A stretch of DNA of 64,000 nt from Erinaceus europaeus (Eukaryota > Chordata > Mammalia > Eulipotyphla > Erinaceidae): contig NC_080180.1 of assembly GCF_950295315.1 (NCBI RefSeq), positions 65,443,092 through 65,507,091 on the forward strand, read 5' to 3'. How positions within the stretch are numbered: position 1 is the stretch's first letter; each line of letters starts with the position of its first letter. Positions 22,811 through 33,974 of the stretch are shown one piece after another. Under the pieces are notes generated by a model. The model was not told the DNA's origin, ran no database searches, and was given only the letters and a program-made list of their open reading frames with translations. Made by a program: the position numbers and the translations under genes.

Positions 22811-24171
22811 TTTTTTTTTTTTTTATTTAAATTTTTAATTTAAGAAAGGATTAGTGAACAAAGGCATAAGGTAGGAGGGGTACAACTCCACACAATTCCC
22901 ACCACCCAATCCCCATAACCCACCCTCTCCCATGATAGCCTTCCCATTCTCTAGCCCTCTGGGAGCATGGACCCAGGGTCGTTGAGGGTTGCAGAAGGTA
23001 GAAGGTCTGGCTTCTGTAATTGCTTCCCTGCTGAACATGGGTGTTGACTGGTCGGTCCATACTCCCAGTCTGCCTCTCTCTTTCCCTAGTCAGGTGTGTC
23101 TCTGGGGAAGCTGAGCTCCAGGACACATTGGTGGGGTCCTCAATCCAGGGAAGCCTAGCCAGCATCCTGGTGGCATCTGGAACCTGGTGATTGAAAAGAG
23201 AGTTAACATACAAAGCCAATCAATTTGTTGAGCAAACATGGATCCCAAGATTGGAATAGTGGAGAGGAAGTGTTGGGGAGGTACTCACTGCAAACTCTAG
23301 TGTAATCCTGCTTTCAGGTATATATTTTGCAGTAGTTTATGGATACGTGTGCACATACGCTCTCTCTCACAGAAACTGGTGTATGTCTAGGTTATGGGAC
23401 TTTGTTAGAAAGTGAACTACCTGAGATGAAATTAGAGTGTACTATAAAAGGAAAGGTCTCACCCGAGTAATGAAGCTGAAGGGTTGTCATTCCACACGTG
23501 AAGTCTCTGGATACACTCTGAGGTGAAGCATGTTGAGATGGCAATCGTTGCTTTGGTTAGGTTGTGATCGGCGGATGCAATATTATTTGGTATGGATTGG
23601 GAGAAGCATACGGGAAAGTGAGCCCTATCCAAGGGTGCCAGGACTGGGGGAAGTAGGGGCTCTATAGTGAAGATGTGAGGTTCCTGCTGTCTTAGGGTTC
23701 AAAAAGACAATCAATAGTTAATATTACCCACACATTATTTGTTAATTGGGTTAACTTTGAAAAGTCCCTTTGTTATGGTTTGCTGTACAGTACCCAGTAT
23801 CTTGTATATAGCTGTGCTATTGGAAGCTTCTAATCTACTTGGTCTAGGCTTTTGAGAGAGTCCGCATATCAAATACGTAGCCTATCTATTAAAAAGATTC
23901 AGTTTGTCTTTTGAGAACCCCCTGAGACATACAATTGATTTCCCCCTCTCATATTAATTAACTACTGATTTATATGTCTACATTTTGCTAGGAGTGTACA
24001 TAAACACCATTCCCATCACCAAAGGACCGTGACCCATCCCTCCCACCCATTCCCACCCCCCACTGGCCCAGGAAGCTACATGTCTACCCCTCACCACTGG
24101 GTTTTTACTTTGGTGCCCTACTTACAATTTGATCAGGTCCTGCTTTTAGTTTCCCTTTCAAATCTTCTAAG
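22811..24171 (-). other. L1 type-A 3' UTR
   Basis: Sequence downstream of the ORF2 stop (minus strand) to the poly(A) tail, ~1.36 kb and non-coding. Its segments recur at 1330-2475, 53702-53982, 55440-56851, 61955-62213 and a 42-bp tip at 39391-39432, which defines it as the family 3' end. Small open frames inside (22835-23219) are not supported as genes. Confidence 0.88.
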
Positions 24172-27100
24172 TCAGCTTCTGTTGATGAGTGGGATCATCC
24201 CATACTCATCTTTAACTTTCTGACTTAGTCCACTTAACATAATTCCTTCTAGCTCTGTCCAAGATGGGTCAGAGAAGGTGAGTTCATTGTTCTTGATAGC
24301 TGCATAGTATTCCATTGTGTATATATACCACAGCTTTCTCAGCCATTCATCTGTTGTTGGGCACCTGGGTTGCTTCCAGGTTTTAGCTATTATGAATTGT
24401 GCTGCTATGAACATAGGAGTACACACCTCTTTTTGGTTGGGTGTTATGGAGTCCTTGGGGTATAACCCCAGGAGAGGAATTATTGGGTCATATGGAAGGT
24501 CCATGTCTAGCCTTCTGAGGGTTTTCCAGACTGCTCTCCACAGAGGCTGTACCAATTTACATTCCCACCAGCAATGTAAAAGGGTTCCTCTGTCCCCACA
24601 TCCTCTCCAGCATTTGTTGCTGCTGTCCTTTTTGATGTATGCCATTCTTACAGGAGTGAGGTGGTATCTTAGTGTTGTCTTAATTTGCATTTCTCTGACA
24701 ATCAGTGACCTAGAGCAGTTTTTCATATGTTTGTTAGCCTTTTGGATCTCCTCTGTGGTGAGTGTTTTGTTCATTTCCTCTGCCCATTTTTGGATGGGGT
24801 CATTTGCTTTTTTGCGGCTAAGTTTGCTGAGCTCTTTATATATTTTGGTGATTAGTTTCTTGTCTGATGTCTGGCATGTGAAGATCTTCTCCCATTCTGT
24901 GAGGGGTCTCTCTGTTTGTTTAATAGTTTCTTTGGATGTGCAGAAGCTTTTCAATTTGATGTAGTCCCATTGGTTTGTTTCTGCTTTGGTCTTCCTTGCA
25001 ATTGGGTTTGATTCATCAAAGATATCCTTGAGGTGTAGATGGGAAAGTGTTTTACCAATGTTTTCCTCTAAGTATTTGATTGTTTCTGGTCTGACATCTA
25101 GGTCTTTGATCCATTTGGAGTTGATTTTTGTTTCTGGTGAGATGAAGTGGTTCAATTTCATTCTTCTGCATGTTTCAACCCAGTTTTCCCAGCACCATTT
25201 ATTGAAGAGAGCCTCCTTCTTCCATTTAATCCTTTGGGCCCCCTTATCAAAGATTAGATGCCCATAGGTGTTGGGATTTACTTCTGGGCTTTCAATTCTG
25301 TTCCACTGGTCTGTGTGCCTATTTTTGTTCCAGTACCATGCTGTTTTGATGATGATGGCTTTATAATATAGTTTAAGGTCTGGGAGTGTGATGCCTCCAT
25401 TTCTGTTTCTTTTCCTCAAGATGGTTTTGGCAATTCTAGGTGTTTTCAGGTTCCAGATAAATGATTGTAGTGTTTGTTCTATTCTCTTAAAGAAGCTTGG
25501 TGGAACTTTGATGGGTATTGCATTAAATTTGTATATGGCTCTGGGGAGAATGTTCATTTTGATGATATTTATTCTTCCAATCCATGAGCATGGGATATCT
25601 TTCCATTTCTTGGTATCAGTTTCTATCTCCTTGAGTAGCGACTCATAGTTTTCAGCATACAAGTCTTTCACTTCTTTGGTCAACTTTATTCCTAGGTATT
25701 TGATTGATTTTGCTGAAACAGTGAATGGGAGTGATTTCTGGATGTCTTCTTCTTCAGATTTAGTGTTTGCATAAAGAAATGCCACTGATTTTTGTACATT
25801 GATTTTGTAGCCTGATACCTTGCTATATTGCCTAACAACTTCCAGTAATTTTCTACTGGATTCTTTAGGTCTTTCTATGTATACTATCATATCATCTGCA
25901 AATAGTGAGAGCTTGATTTCTTCCCTTCCAATCTGTATCCCTTTGATTTCTTTCTCTTGCCTGATTGCTATGGCAAGAACTTCCAATACTATGTTGAAGA
26001 GTAACGGTGACAGTGGGCAGCCCTGTCTAGTCCCTGATCTGAGGGGGAATGCTTTCAGCTTCTCTCCATTGAGTATGATGTTGGCTGTAGGTTTGCTATA
26101 TATAGACTCCACTATCTTGAGGAATTTCCCATCTATTCCCATTTTTTGTAGAGTTTTGAGCATGAATGGGTGTTGGATTTTGTCAAAGGCTTTCTCTGCA
26201 TCTATTGAGATAATCATGTGGTTTTTGGCTTTGCTTTTATTGATGTGATGAATGACATTGATTGATTTACGGATGTTGAACCAGCCTTGCATTCCTGGGA
26301 TGAATCCCACTTGGTCATGATGAACAATCTTTTTGATGTGTTGCTGTATCCGGTTGGCCAAGATCTTGTTTAATATTTTGGCATCTATGTTCATCAGAGA
26401 TATTGGTCTGTAGTTTTCCTTTTTTGTTCTGTCCCTATCAGCTTTTGGTATCAGGGTGATGTTGGCTTCATAAAAGGTGGAAGGGAGTATTCCTGTTTCT
26501 TCAATCTTATGGAATAGCTTAAGAAGTATGGGTATTAACTGTTTCCTGAAAGTTTTGTAGAATTCGTTTGTGAAGCCATCTGGTCCAGGACTTTTGTTGT
26601 TGGGGAGATTATTAATAACGGTTTCAATTTCTTTGTCTGTGATTGGTGCATTTAGATTTTGTAGTTCTTCTTGGTTCAGTTTTGGAAGTGCATAGGTTTC
26701 TAGGAATTGTTCCATTTCTTCCAGATTCTCTAGCTTGGTGGCATATAGTTCTTTATAGAAGTTTCGCAGAATTCTCTGGATTTCTGTGGTGTCAGTTGTG
26801 ATATCTCCTGTATCGTTGACAATTCTATTAATTTGAGTCTTCTCTCTTTTTTGTTTGGTGAGTCTGGCTAGGGGTTTGTCAATTTTGTTTAATCTTTCAA
26901 AGAACCAACATTTGGCTTCATTGATCTTTTGTATGGTTCTTTTATTTTCGATGTTGTTTATTTCTGCTCTAACTTTAGTGATTTCTGTCCTTCTGGTTGC
27001 TTTAGGGTTCCTTTGTTCCTCTTCCTCTAAGTCCTTGAGGTGTGTAGTAAGTTCGTTCATTTGGGCTTCTTCTTGGTGTTTAATATGTGATTGTATAGCT

Positions 27101-27834
27101 ATAAGTTTCCCTCTCAGTACTGCTTTAGCTGTGTCCCAAATATTTTGATAGGTTGTGTCTTCATTTTCATTAGTTTCCAGGAACATTTGAATTTCCTGTT
27201 TGAGTGAGTGTCTGACCCAGTGGTTCTTAAGGAGCATGTTGTTTAGTTTCCAAATTCTATGTCTTTTAATAATTTTCCGTTTGTTGTTAAAAGTTAGTTT
27301 TACTCCACTGTGGTCTGAGAAGATACTTGGGATGATTTCAATGCTCTTGAATTTATTGATGCTGTCTTTGTGGCCTAACATGTGGTCTATCCTTGAGTAT
27401 GTGTTGTGTGGATTTGAAAAGAAGGTGTATTCCAGTTTTTTGGGGTGGAGGAGTCTGAAAATGTCCAAGAGGTCTAGTCTGTCAATCTCTTCATTCAATT
27501 CTCTTATATCTTTATTGGTTCTCTTCTTTGTTGATCTGTCTAAGTGTGAGAGTGGGGTATTGAAGTCTCCCACTATTATTGTATTACTATTGATGTATTT
27601 TTGAAATTCTTTCAATAGGTGTTTAATGTATTTAGATGGTCCCTCGTTGGGTGCATAGATGTTAATAATTGTTAAGTCTTCTTGGCTGATTGATCCTCTT
27701 ATCATTATGTAATGTCCTTGCCTATCTTTTATTACTTTATTTAATTTAAAATCTATCGTGTCTGAGATGAGAATGGCTGTTCCTGCCCTTTTTTGTGGAC
27801 CGTTAGCCTGTATGATAGTTTTCCATCCTTTCAC
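24172..27834 (-). pseudogene. L1 ORF2 protein, N-terminally truncated, otherwise open
   Basis: ORF2 encodes the L1 endonuclease/reverse transcriptase that copies L1 RNA at a nicked target. Here 1,220 codons are open, ending in TGA at 24172-24174; the usual length is about 1,275. The first codon (GTG at 27834) is the truncation junction, not a start. Visible parts: the rest of the apurinic-type endonuclease (VGDFN with Asp90, SDH at 173-175), reverse transcriptase with [10 protein letters not shown] (Asp545), RQGCPLSP (603-610) and FADD (645-648), then a C-terminal Cys-rich segment CWRGC...LHCWWEC. The missing N terminus holds the family's first catalytic Asn and Glu, so endonuclease activity is not expected. 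ORF1 and the 5' UTR are absent, so autonomous mobility is ruled out. Confidence 0.95.
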
Positions 27835-27854
27835 TGTTAAGTAGTTTTTTAATC

Positions 27855-28010
27855 TTTCAGAGTAAGTGTGCCAGCCACAAAGTAGCCCACTTAGTGTTCT
27901 GCTTTGCTATGAGTATGACTCAGGTTCAAATCTGCGCCCTATCTCACTGAAGTAACCTTTGCTGCTATGGTCTCTTTAATTCTTTGTCTATCAAAAAGAA
28001 AGAAAGAACA
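27855..28010 (+). repeat. Old tRNA-derived SINE
   Basis: gccagccacaaagtagccca, caggttcaaatctgcgccct and a (gaaa)n-like end. A B-box-like core is present; placed loosely in SINE-C. It follows the young L1 directly and may have been the target region. Confidence 0.5.
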
Positions 28011-29160
28011 GATGTACAAATAATATATGTCTACATATATATTTACATGGGCACACTTATGTGAATTCATGCGTGAGCAAATATTGATGCCCATGTTAAA
28101 ATGCGGCCATGTGTACAGGTATTATGTACATAATAACAATGCAGGTCATCGTGTGAATTTATCCTTTTTATACTTGAAGTTAGTTTACATTAAAATAGAT
28201 GTTCTCTAAAAATTAAAAGCAAAGAAAAACATTTTAAAGACTCAAATTATAATTAAGCATGAGAAGGTCTTAATAAACTAGAACTAGTATGAGTCGCTAT
28301 GAATATCCAGTCTGAGATGGCATTCCTTATGTAGTAATTATCCTATCCTTTCCTTTTTTCTTTTCCTTTATTGACCGATTACTGGGAGGTTAATGGCTTA
28401 CAGTCCAGTTGCTGGCAACATGGGTGAAAACTGTCATCTCCCTGTGTCAGTGTTTGTAGAATTACTCTGACCCCAACTTGGGTCCTTTCCCATAACCCAC
28501 AACACCCACTCCATTACTGTCTTACGTGAAAACAGACTCCATCTTATTATCTCTAGTCTGCCCACATGCTAAAAGCTGAAGTCATGGTTTATTTTAAGAT
28601 TTCTAAGTGTTGTCTAAGACTAGCTGAATTACTGTTCTGAGAGATCTCTACTGAAGACATGAGATCATACATGAGGCAACAGTCAGTAGAATTTGTATGT
28701 AGCTTTTCTCGCAGGAGGGACCCGTAAGCTCACATCCCTAACCCGATTTCATTCACCACCCTGGTTTATTGAATCAAACAGATGTTTCCTGTATAGCTAT
28801 GATCAGACTAACATTTTAACTCTACCCGCTGAACTATTCACTACATAGAACTTTCCATTCAGACTTTACCTATAATAAGAAATCACGTAAATTGTAATGT
28901 ATTGCTTTCCTACAAAATGAATCTTGGAGAAATGTGTGTCCTTTTTTTTTTTTTTTTTTTTTTGCTTAGCTGTGTGCATATAGTGTGTTTGCTGATGTCC
29001 TGCATGGACTGGTCTCTCTTGGAATCCGACATGACGATGAATTTTCTTTACGGTCCAATTGCGTTGGACCCACTATGCTCCGTCATTACAGAATTTTCTT
29101 CTTGTGTTTTCTCAAACTCTTACCACTCAAGAATTGCTAAATATTAAAGTTTTTAAATTA
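28011..29160. other. Mostly unassigned; includes an old L1 3'-end piece
   Basis: 28355-28545 (accgattactgggaggttaa, tggcttacagtccagttgct, cccataacccacaacaccca) resembles decayed antisense L1 3' ends. A poly-T run lies at 28941-28963. The rest is unrecognised; the frames at 28902-29147 look like chance. Confidence 0.4.
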
Positions 29161-29164
29161 TTTT

Positions 29165-29480
29165 TTATTATTTATTTTCCCTTTTGTTGCCCTTGTTGTT
29201 GTAGCCTTTCTGTGGCTATTACTGTTACTGTTATTGTTGTTGTCCTTTGTTGTTGGATAGGACAGAGAGAAATGGAGAGAAGAGGGGAAGACAGAGAGGG
29301 GGAGAGAGGAGGGGGGAAACAGAGAGGGGGAGGGAAAGATTGACACCTGCAGACCTGCTTCACCACCTGTGAAGAGATTCCCCTGCAGGTGGGGAGCCAG
29401 GGCTCAAACCCGGATCCTTAAGCTGGTCCTTGCACTTTGCACCAGGTTCGCTTAACCTGCTGCGCTACCGCCCGACTCCC
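29165..29480 (-). repeat. SINE-A with expanded purine region
   Basis: Antisense SINE-A with extra purine copies (gagagaggaggggggaaaca) lengthening the middle, ending cccgactccc. Short duplicated flanks (taaatta-T-run on the left, taaatttttt on the right) are suggestive. Confidence 0.9.
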
Positions 29481-29484
29481 TAAA

Positions 29485-30600
29485 TTTTTTGCTTGTTTGT
29501 TTGTTTCCAGTGAAAGTGGTCAATATTTCCTTTATGTCTTTCCTTAATTATAAACAACTTGAACACTAGAGTGACCCTGGTTTTGTATGAGGTCAACATC
29601 TGAGCCTTTTTTTTTCTGTTCTATTTTTATCGTTATTCATCCTCTCTCCTTGTTATCTATGTGTCCCAGATATAGTAAACCTTGCTAGATTGATTAAGAC
29701 AACTTTTTTATTTTTTAATTTTTTTATCAGCTTCCTTAGCTGTAGCCTCAGGAGCTGCATTTTGAGGTCATTTGGGGGCAGGAACTGTGCTTTCTGCTTT
29801 GACAGGAGTCACATGCAGTGGGTGGGGTGAGTCATGGTAGGATCTGCCCCACTAGGATAACAGACTCATTCAGATAATGTCCGGTGTGTGGTGTGTGCCT
29901 GAAGCTGCTCTCCGACTCCAGACTCCTCAGGGCTCTCCGTCAGACCCGACTGCCTCCCACCCAGCAGCAGACAGAATGAACAGTGACAGAAGGAGATGGG
30001 CAGACATGACCAAAGTCCTCATCAGACTCATTCTCTAGAATTAAGAGCTGTGATTTCTACAGTAGACAGTCTTCCACGTGGCAGTGATCGAGAAGAATCA
30101 ATGCATGCCCTTTTAGTTGCAGAAAAGGCATTCATTTTCTCAGCTAACTGCGCTAAATGTTACCTGCAACATGAAAATCGCACGGGAAGCTAGGAAAACA
30201 GTATCTGGCATATTTCTTGGTAAATATAAAGGAAGGACTGCATGTTCTGTTAAATCTGAACCACAGTCTTCATGAGAGCTGATATTAAGATGTCACTATT
30301 TTAAGCCTGTTGTATGTAGTGGTTTTCATTCGATACAAACTCATATTTAACTGTTTAAGGGAAACTATTGTTTCTTGCAATTAATGGCTTGTCTTGACCA
30401 GCCATTCATTGCAATTTTGAGAACAGTTTGATGGAATATTGATAACAATGCTCATTTATTTGTGTATCTTTCTTGAGTATAAAAAGCAATCCTTACAGCT
30501 GTTTCCTGACAGAATCTGTTCACAGAAAAAAAATGATTTACAAATTCTCTCAAGTCAGGTATCTATCTACTTTTCTTCTGTGGAAATGGAATTGTGTTTC
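29485..30600. other. Unassigned unique sequence, ~1.1 kb
   Basis: 29800-30000 is GC-richer. On the minus strand 29730-29850 runs into an A-rich end, which hints at a retroposed transcript tail, but no protein was recognised. Otherwise nothing. Confidence 0.4.
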
Positions 30601-30604
30601 TTTT

Positions 30605-31150
30605 ATTTTCATCTATTTTATTTTTTATTGGCGGATGAATGTATTACATTCAACAGTAAATACAATCTACAATCGTTGGTACATGCATAACATGTCCCAG
30701 TTTTCCACATAACAATACAACCCCCACTAGGTCCTCCTCTGCCATCATGTTCCAGGGACCTGAACTCCCTTCACCACCCCCCAAACCCCACCGGAGTCTT
30801 TGACTTTGGTGCAATACACCAACTCCAGTCCAGGTTCTACTTTGTATTTTCTCTTCTGATGTTGTTTCTCAACTTCTGTCTGAGAGTGACATCATCCCAT
30901 ATTCATCCTTCTATTTCTGACTTATTTCACTTCACAGGATTTCTCCAAGCTTCATCCAAGATCAGCTGAAAACAGTAAAATCACCATTTTTAATAGCTGA
31001 GTAGTATTCCACTGTGTATATAGACCACAACTTGCTCAGCCACTCATCTGCTGTTGGACACCTGGGCTATTTCCAGGCTTGGGCTATTACAGATTGTGCT
31101 GCTATGAACATAGGTATACACAGATCTTTTTGGATGGTTGTTTTGGGGTA
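30605..31150 (-). mobile_element. 5'-truncated L1, type B
   Basis: Left end tttattggcggatgaatgta, then acaatacaacccccactagg, tctgagagtgacatcatccc and antisense ORF2 end (agtagtattccactgtgtat, gctgctatgaacataggtat). It contains the 3' UTR plus about 80 terminal ORF2 codons, with frameshifts and substitutions. Confidence 0.85.
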
Positions 31151-31179
31151 GCAGTGAGTTATTCATTATGGTAAATTAT

Positions 31180-31358
31180 ATATTTTTAAGTATTCTATTT
31201 ATTTTATTTTTGAGTGAGATGAAGAGAGAGACACAGAGGAAACACCAGAGCACTGCTCTGTTCTAGCTTATGGTGTTGTGGGGCATTGAACTTGGGACTT
31301 TGTAGTCTCAGGCAGGAGAGTCTCTTTACATAACCATTATGCTATGTACCCCCTGCCA
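31180..31358 (-). repeat. SINE-C
   Basis: tttttgagtgagatgaagag, accagagcactgctctgttc, cattgaacttgggactttgt, agtctcaggcaggagagtct, cataaccattatgctatgta. One of the best preserved copies of this family here. Confidence 0.8.
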
Positions 31359-31509
31359 GTTAAATACTGTATTTTAATTACCATCCCACCCTGCATAGTT
31401 TCCTTCTGTTTTTGATACTCATATTAGTGTGTTGCATAGTCCAGCTCATATGACTAGAATGACCATACTCACAGAGCATTCAAGCTCATTGCTTCTGCTT
31501 TATTAAAAC

Positions 31510-31690
31510 ATAGACCCTACTTTTGAAGAGACATTTACTCTCATGAGAGCCTAAATACAAATGAGATCAAAGCACTGCTCAGTCCTGGCAGATAAAGTGA
31601 TGTCAAGGATTGAACCTGAGACCTCTTGTCCCTCAGGAGCACATACCTGATTTGCTGCCCCCATGTGTTTCCCCAGCCCTTTGACCCTCC
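31510..31690 (-). repeat. SINE-C, strongly decayed
   Basis: gatcaaagcactgctcagtc, ggattgaacctgagacctct, ccctcaggagcacatacctg. The order matches SINE-C but identity is low. Confidence 0.5.
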
Positions 31691-31814
31691 AGTAATCCAC
31701 GATGCTCTTACTCCACACGTGTGTTAGCCATCACCAAAGTCTCCTAGGGGTTTTTATGGTGTGATGGATATTCTTTGCCCGTGCCATGATGGAGTGATTG
31801 AACATTTTATTATT

Positions 31815-32035
31815 TCTTATATTTATTTATTTATTTTCCCTTTTGTTGCCCTTGTTTTTTTATTGTTGTGTAGTTATTATTGTTGTTCTTATTGATGTTG
31901 TCGTTGTTGGATAGAACAGAGAGAAATGGAGAGAGGAGGGGAAGACAGAGCGGGGGAGAGAAAGACAGACACCTGCAGACCTGCTTCACTGATTGTGAAG
32001 CGACTCCCCTGCAGGTGGGGAGCTGGGGGCTTGAA

Positions 32036-32038
<3 letters not shown>
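31815..32038 (-). repeat. SINE-A, 5' part replaced by (AT)n
   Basis: A near-consensus antisense SINE-A up to gctgggggcttgaactg, where an AT repeat abruptly replaces the tRNA-like head. It faces an inverted SINE-A at 32226-32514. Confidence 0.85.
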
Positions 32039-32089
<51 letters not shown>

Positions 32090-32209
32090 TATATATAATA
32101 TTATTATAATTATAATTCTGTATTAATTATAATTATATATTAAGTATGATTATAATATAATTATATATTATATGTATTATTATATATATTAATATATATA
32201 TATATTTTT
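32039..32209. repeat. (AT)n microsatellite and AT-only spacer
   Basis: About 24 perfect AT units at 32039-32086, then ~120 bp made almost only of A and T (ataatattattataattata-like). Lies between two inverted SINEs and can form cruciform-like structures. Confidence 0.95.
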
Positions 32210-32225
32210 AAGAAAGGTGGTCAGA

Positions 32226-32514
32226 GGGAGTCGGGCGGTAGTGCAGCCGGTTAAGTACAGGTGGCAGGAAGCCCAAGGACTGGCATAAGGATCCCGGTTT
32301 GAGCCCCCGGCTCCCCACCTGCAGGGGAGTCGCTTCACAGGCGGTGAAGCAGGTCTGCAGGTGTCTGTCTTTCTCTCCCCCTCTCTGTCTTCCCCTCCTC
32401 TCTCCATTTCTCTCTGTCCTATCCAACAACAGTGATGGCAATAGCAACAATAATAACTACAACAATGAAACAAGGGCAACAAAAGAGAATAAGTAAAATT
32501 TAATTAATTAATTA
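32226..32514 (+). repeat. SINE-A, young, perfect 16-bp target duplication
   Basis: gggagtcgggcggtagtgca head, B box ggtttgagccc (one change from consensus), tail (aatt)n. The duplication aagaaaggtggtcaga is at 32210-32225 and 32515-32530. Confidence 0.95.
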
Positions 32515-32530
32515 AAGAAAGGTGGTCAGA

Positions 32531-33635
32531 ACAAATTCAAGACAATGGAAGTCTGATCACTTCAAGTGCTCTCAAAATAGCACAGTTGTTTGTTTGAAAG
32601 TGGCTAGTATATCCTCCATTGGCCTCCCTGAGAAGCTCCTGCAAGCTTTCTAGACATTGAAGGAACCAGAAACCGCAGAAAGATCCTCATAAGGAATGTG
32701 GTAGTTAAGATTCCTGGTGTAATGGGGCTCACTGGCTTTGGGGACTCCATTTCAAGTCGAACTCAGCTTCAAAAGACAGCAGTGTGGGGCTTCAGTTACT
32801 CACCTTGCTGGGGTTTGTGCTTGGACAGGAAATCACTCTTTAATGGTAAATGGAAATGTGGCTGATTATATCTTAAAGGGGCTGTCGGTTTAATGGTCAG
32901 AATGAGCAACAGTCTATTTTTCATTCGCTGTTTGATGACATAAGATTTTTAAATATGCTGCCACAGAAATAAGACATAAATAATCGCCACATACTTAGAT
33001 TTCAATTATTCTTGGAAAGGCAAAATAAAATCATCTTAGAGGCTTGCTCAGAATTCTGTCTGTGTTCTGGTTCTGGTATTCTTATATGAACCTGTGCTCT
33101 CTAAACAGTTTGTGAAAAAATACAAGAAAGAAGGAAGGAAGAGAGAAAAGAAGGAAAAGAAAGACAGAGAAAGAAAGGGGGAGAGAGTTTTTAGTTTTCA
33201 TGACTTAGGAGAGCAAATACTAAGTTATTCTTTTGTTTTTTAAGTTTAGTTTAAATTTAATAACTTTTCCTAGCCAAATAGGAACTCTTCTGAGATTTTT
33301 TTTTTTTGTCTTAGAGGAGGCCAACAAGACTGGCAGTTATGAATAATATCAAACAGGGAAATATCAATTATAAAATTGCTTCTCTATGAATATTAATATT
33401 CTCCCATTTTATTTACTATTTACGGTATTTAATTTTGTGATATTTCAGCATGGTAAGTGTTGGTTAATATCTAATATTTAACTGACTTTCCCTAGCCACT
33501 GTTTGATATTAATTATCATCACCTTGTCTTATTATTTGGGGCATTATAGCATCAAATAAACAATTTCTTCTTTTAACTAGCAGCCTTTTTGGCTATCCCC
33601 CACCAATTTTAGACTCTCACAGATAAGTCTGAAGT
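32531..33635. other. Unassigned unique sequence, ~1.1 kb
   Basis: A purine tract (gaagg/gaaag) at about 33122-33187. No gene or element recognised. Confidence 0.4.
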
Positions 33636-33974
33636 TCTTTTTTTCCTTTCTTTCTTTCTTTCTTTATTGGGGAATTAATGTTTTATATTCGACAGTGAAT
33701 ATAATAGTTTGCACATGCATAACATTTCTCAGTTTTCCATATAACAATACAACCCCCACTAGGTCCTCTGTCATCCTTCTTGGACCTGTATTCTCCACCC
33801 TCCCCAACCCATCCCAGAGTTTTTTACTCTGGTGCAATACAGCAATTCCAGTTCAGGTTCTACCTGTGTTTTCTCTTCTGATCTTGTTTTTCAACTTCTG
33901 CCTGAGAGTGAGATCATCCCATATTCATCCTTCTGTTTCTGACTTATTTCACTTAACATGAATTTTTCAAGGTC

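Larger units (their letters stand above)
22795..27850 (-). mobile_element. Young 5'-truncated L1 insertion with target-site duplication
   Basis: An L1 retrotransposon copy on the minus strand. The 16-bp string tgttaagtagtttttt occurs at 22795-22810 and again at 27835-27850. Between them lie, in minus-strand order, ORF2 from about codon 56 to its stop, a ~1.36 kb 3' UTR, and a poly(A) tail seen as T at about 22805-22825. The 5' junction (27834/27835) falls inside the endonuclease region, as expected from incomplete target-primed reverse transcription. The uninterrupted reading frame over 3.66 kb argues for very recent insertion. The exact tail/duplication boundary is ambiguous because both are T-rich. 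Confidence 0.95.

Noticed and set aside
24317..24964. 215-codon plus-strand frame and others at 24986-27604
   Set aside because: These are antisense shadows of the open L1 ORF2 on the minus strand.
29720..29860. Ala/Pro/Lys-rich minus reading with A-rich end, like a ribosomal or chromatin protein pseudogene tail
   Set aside because: Too short, with an early stop, and I could not match it to any protein.
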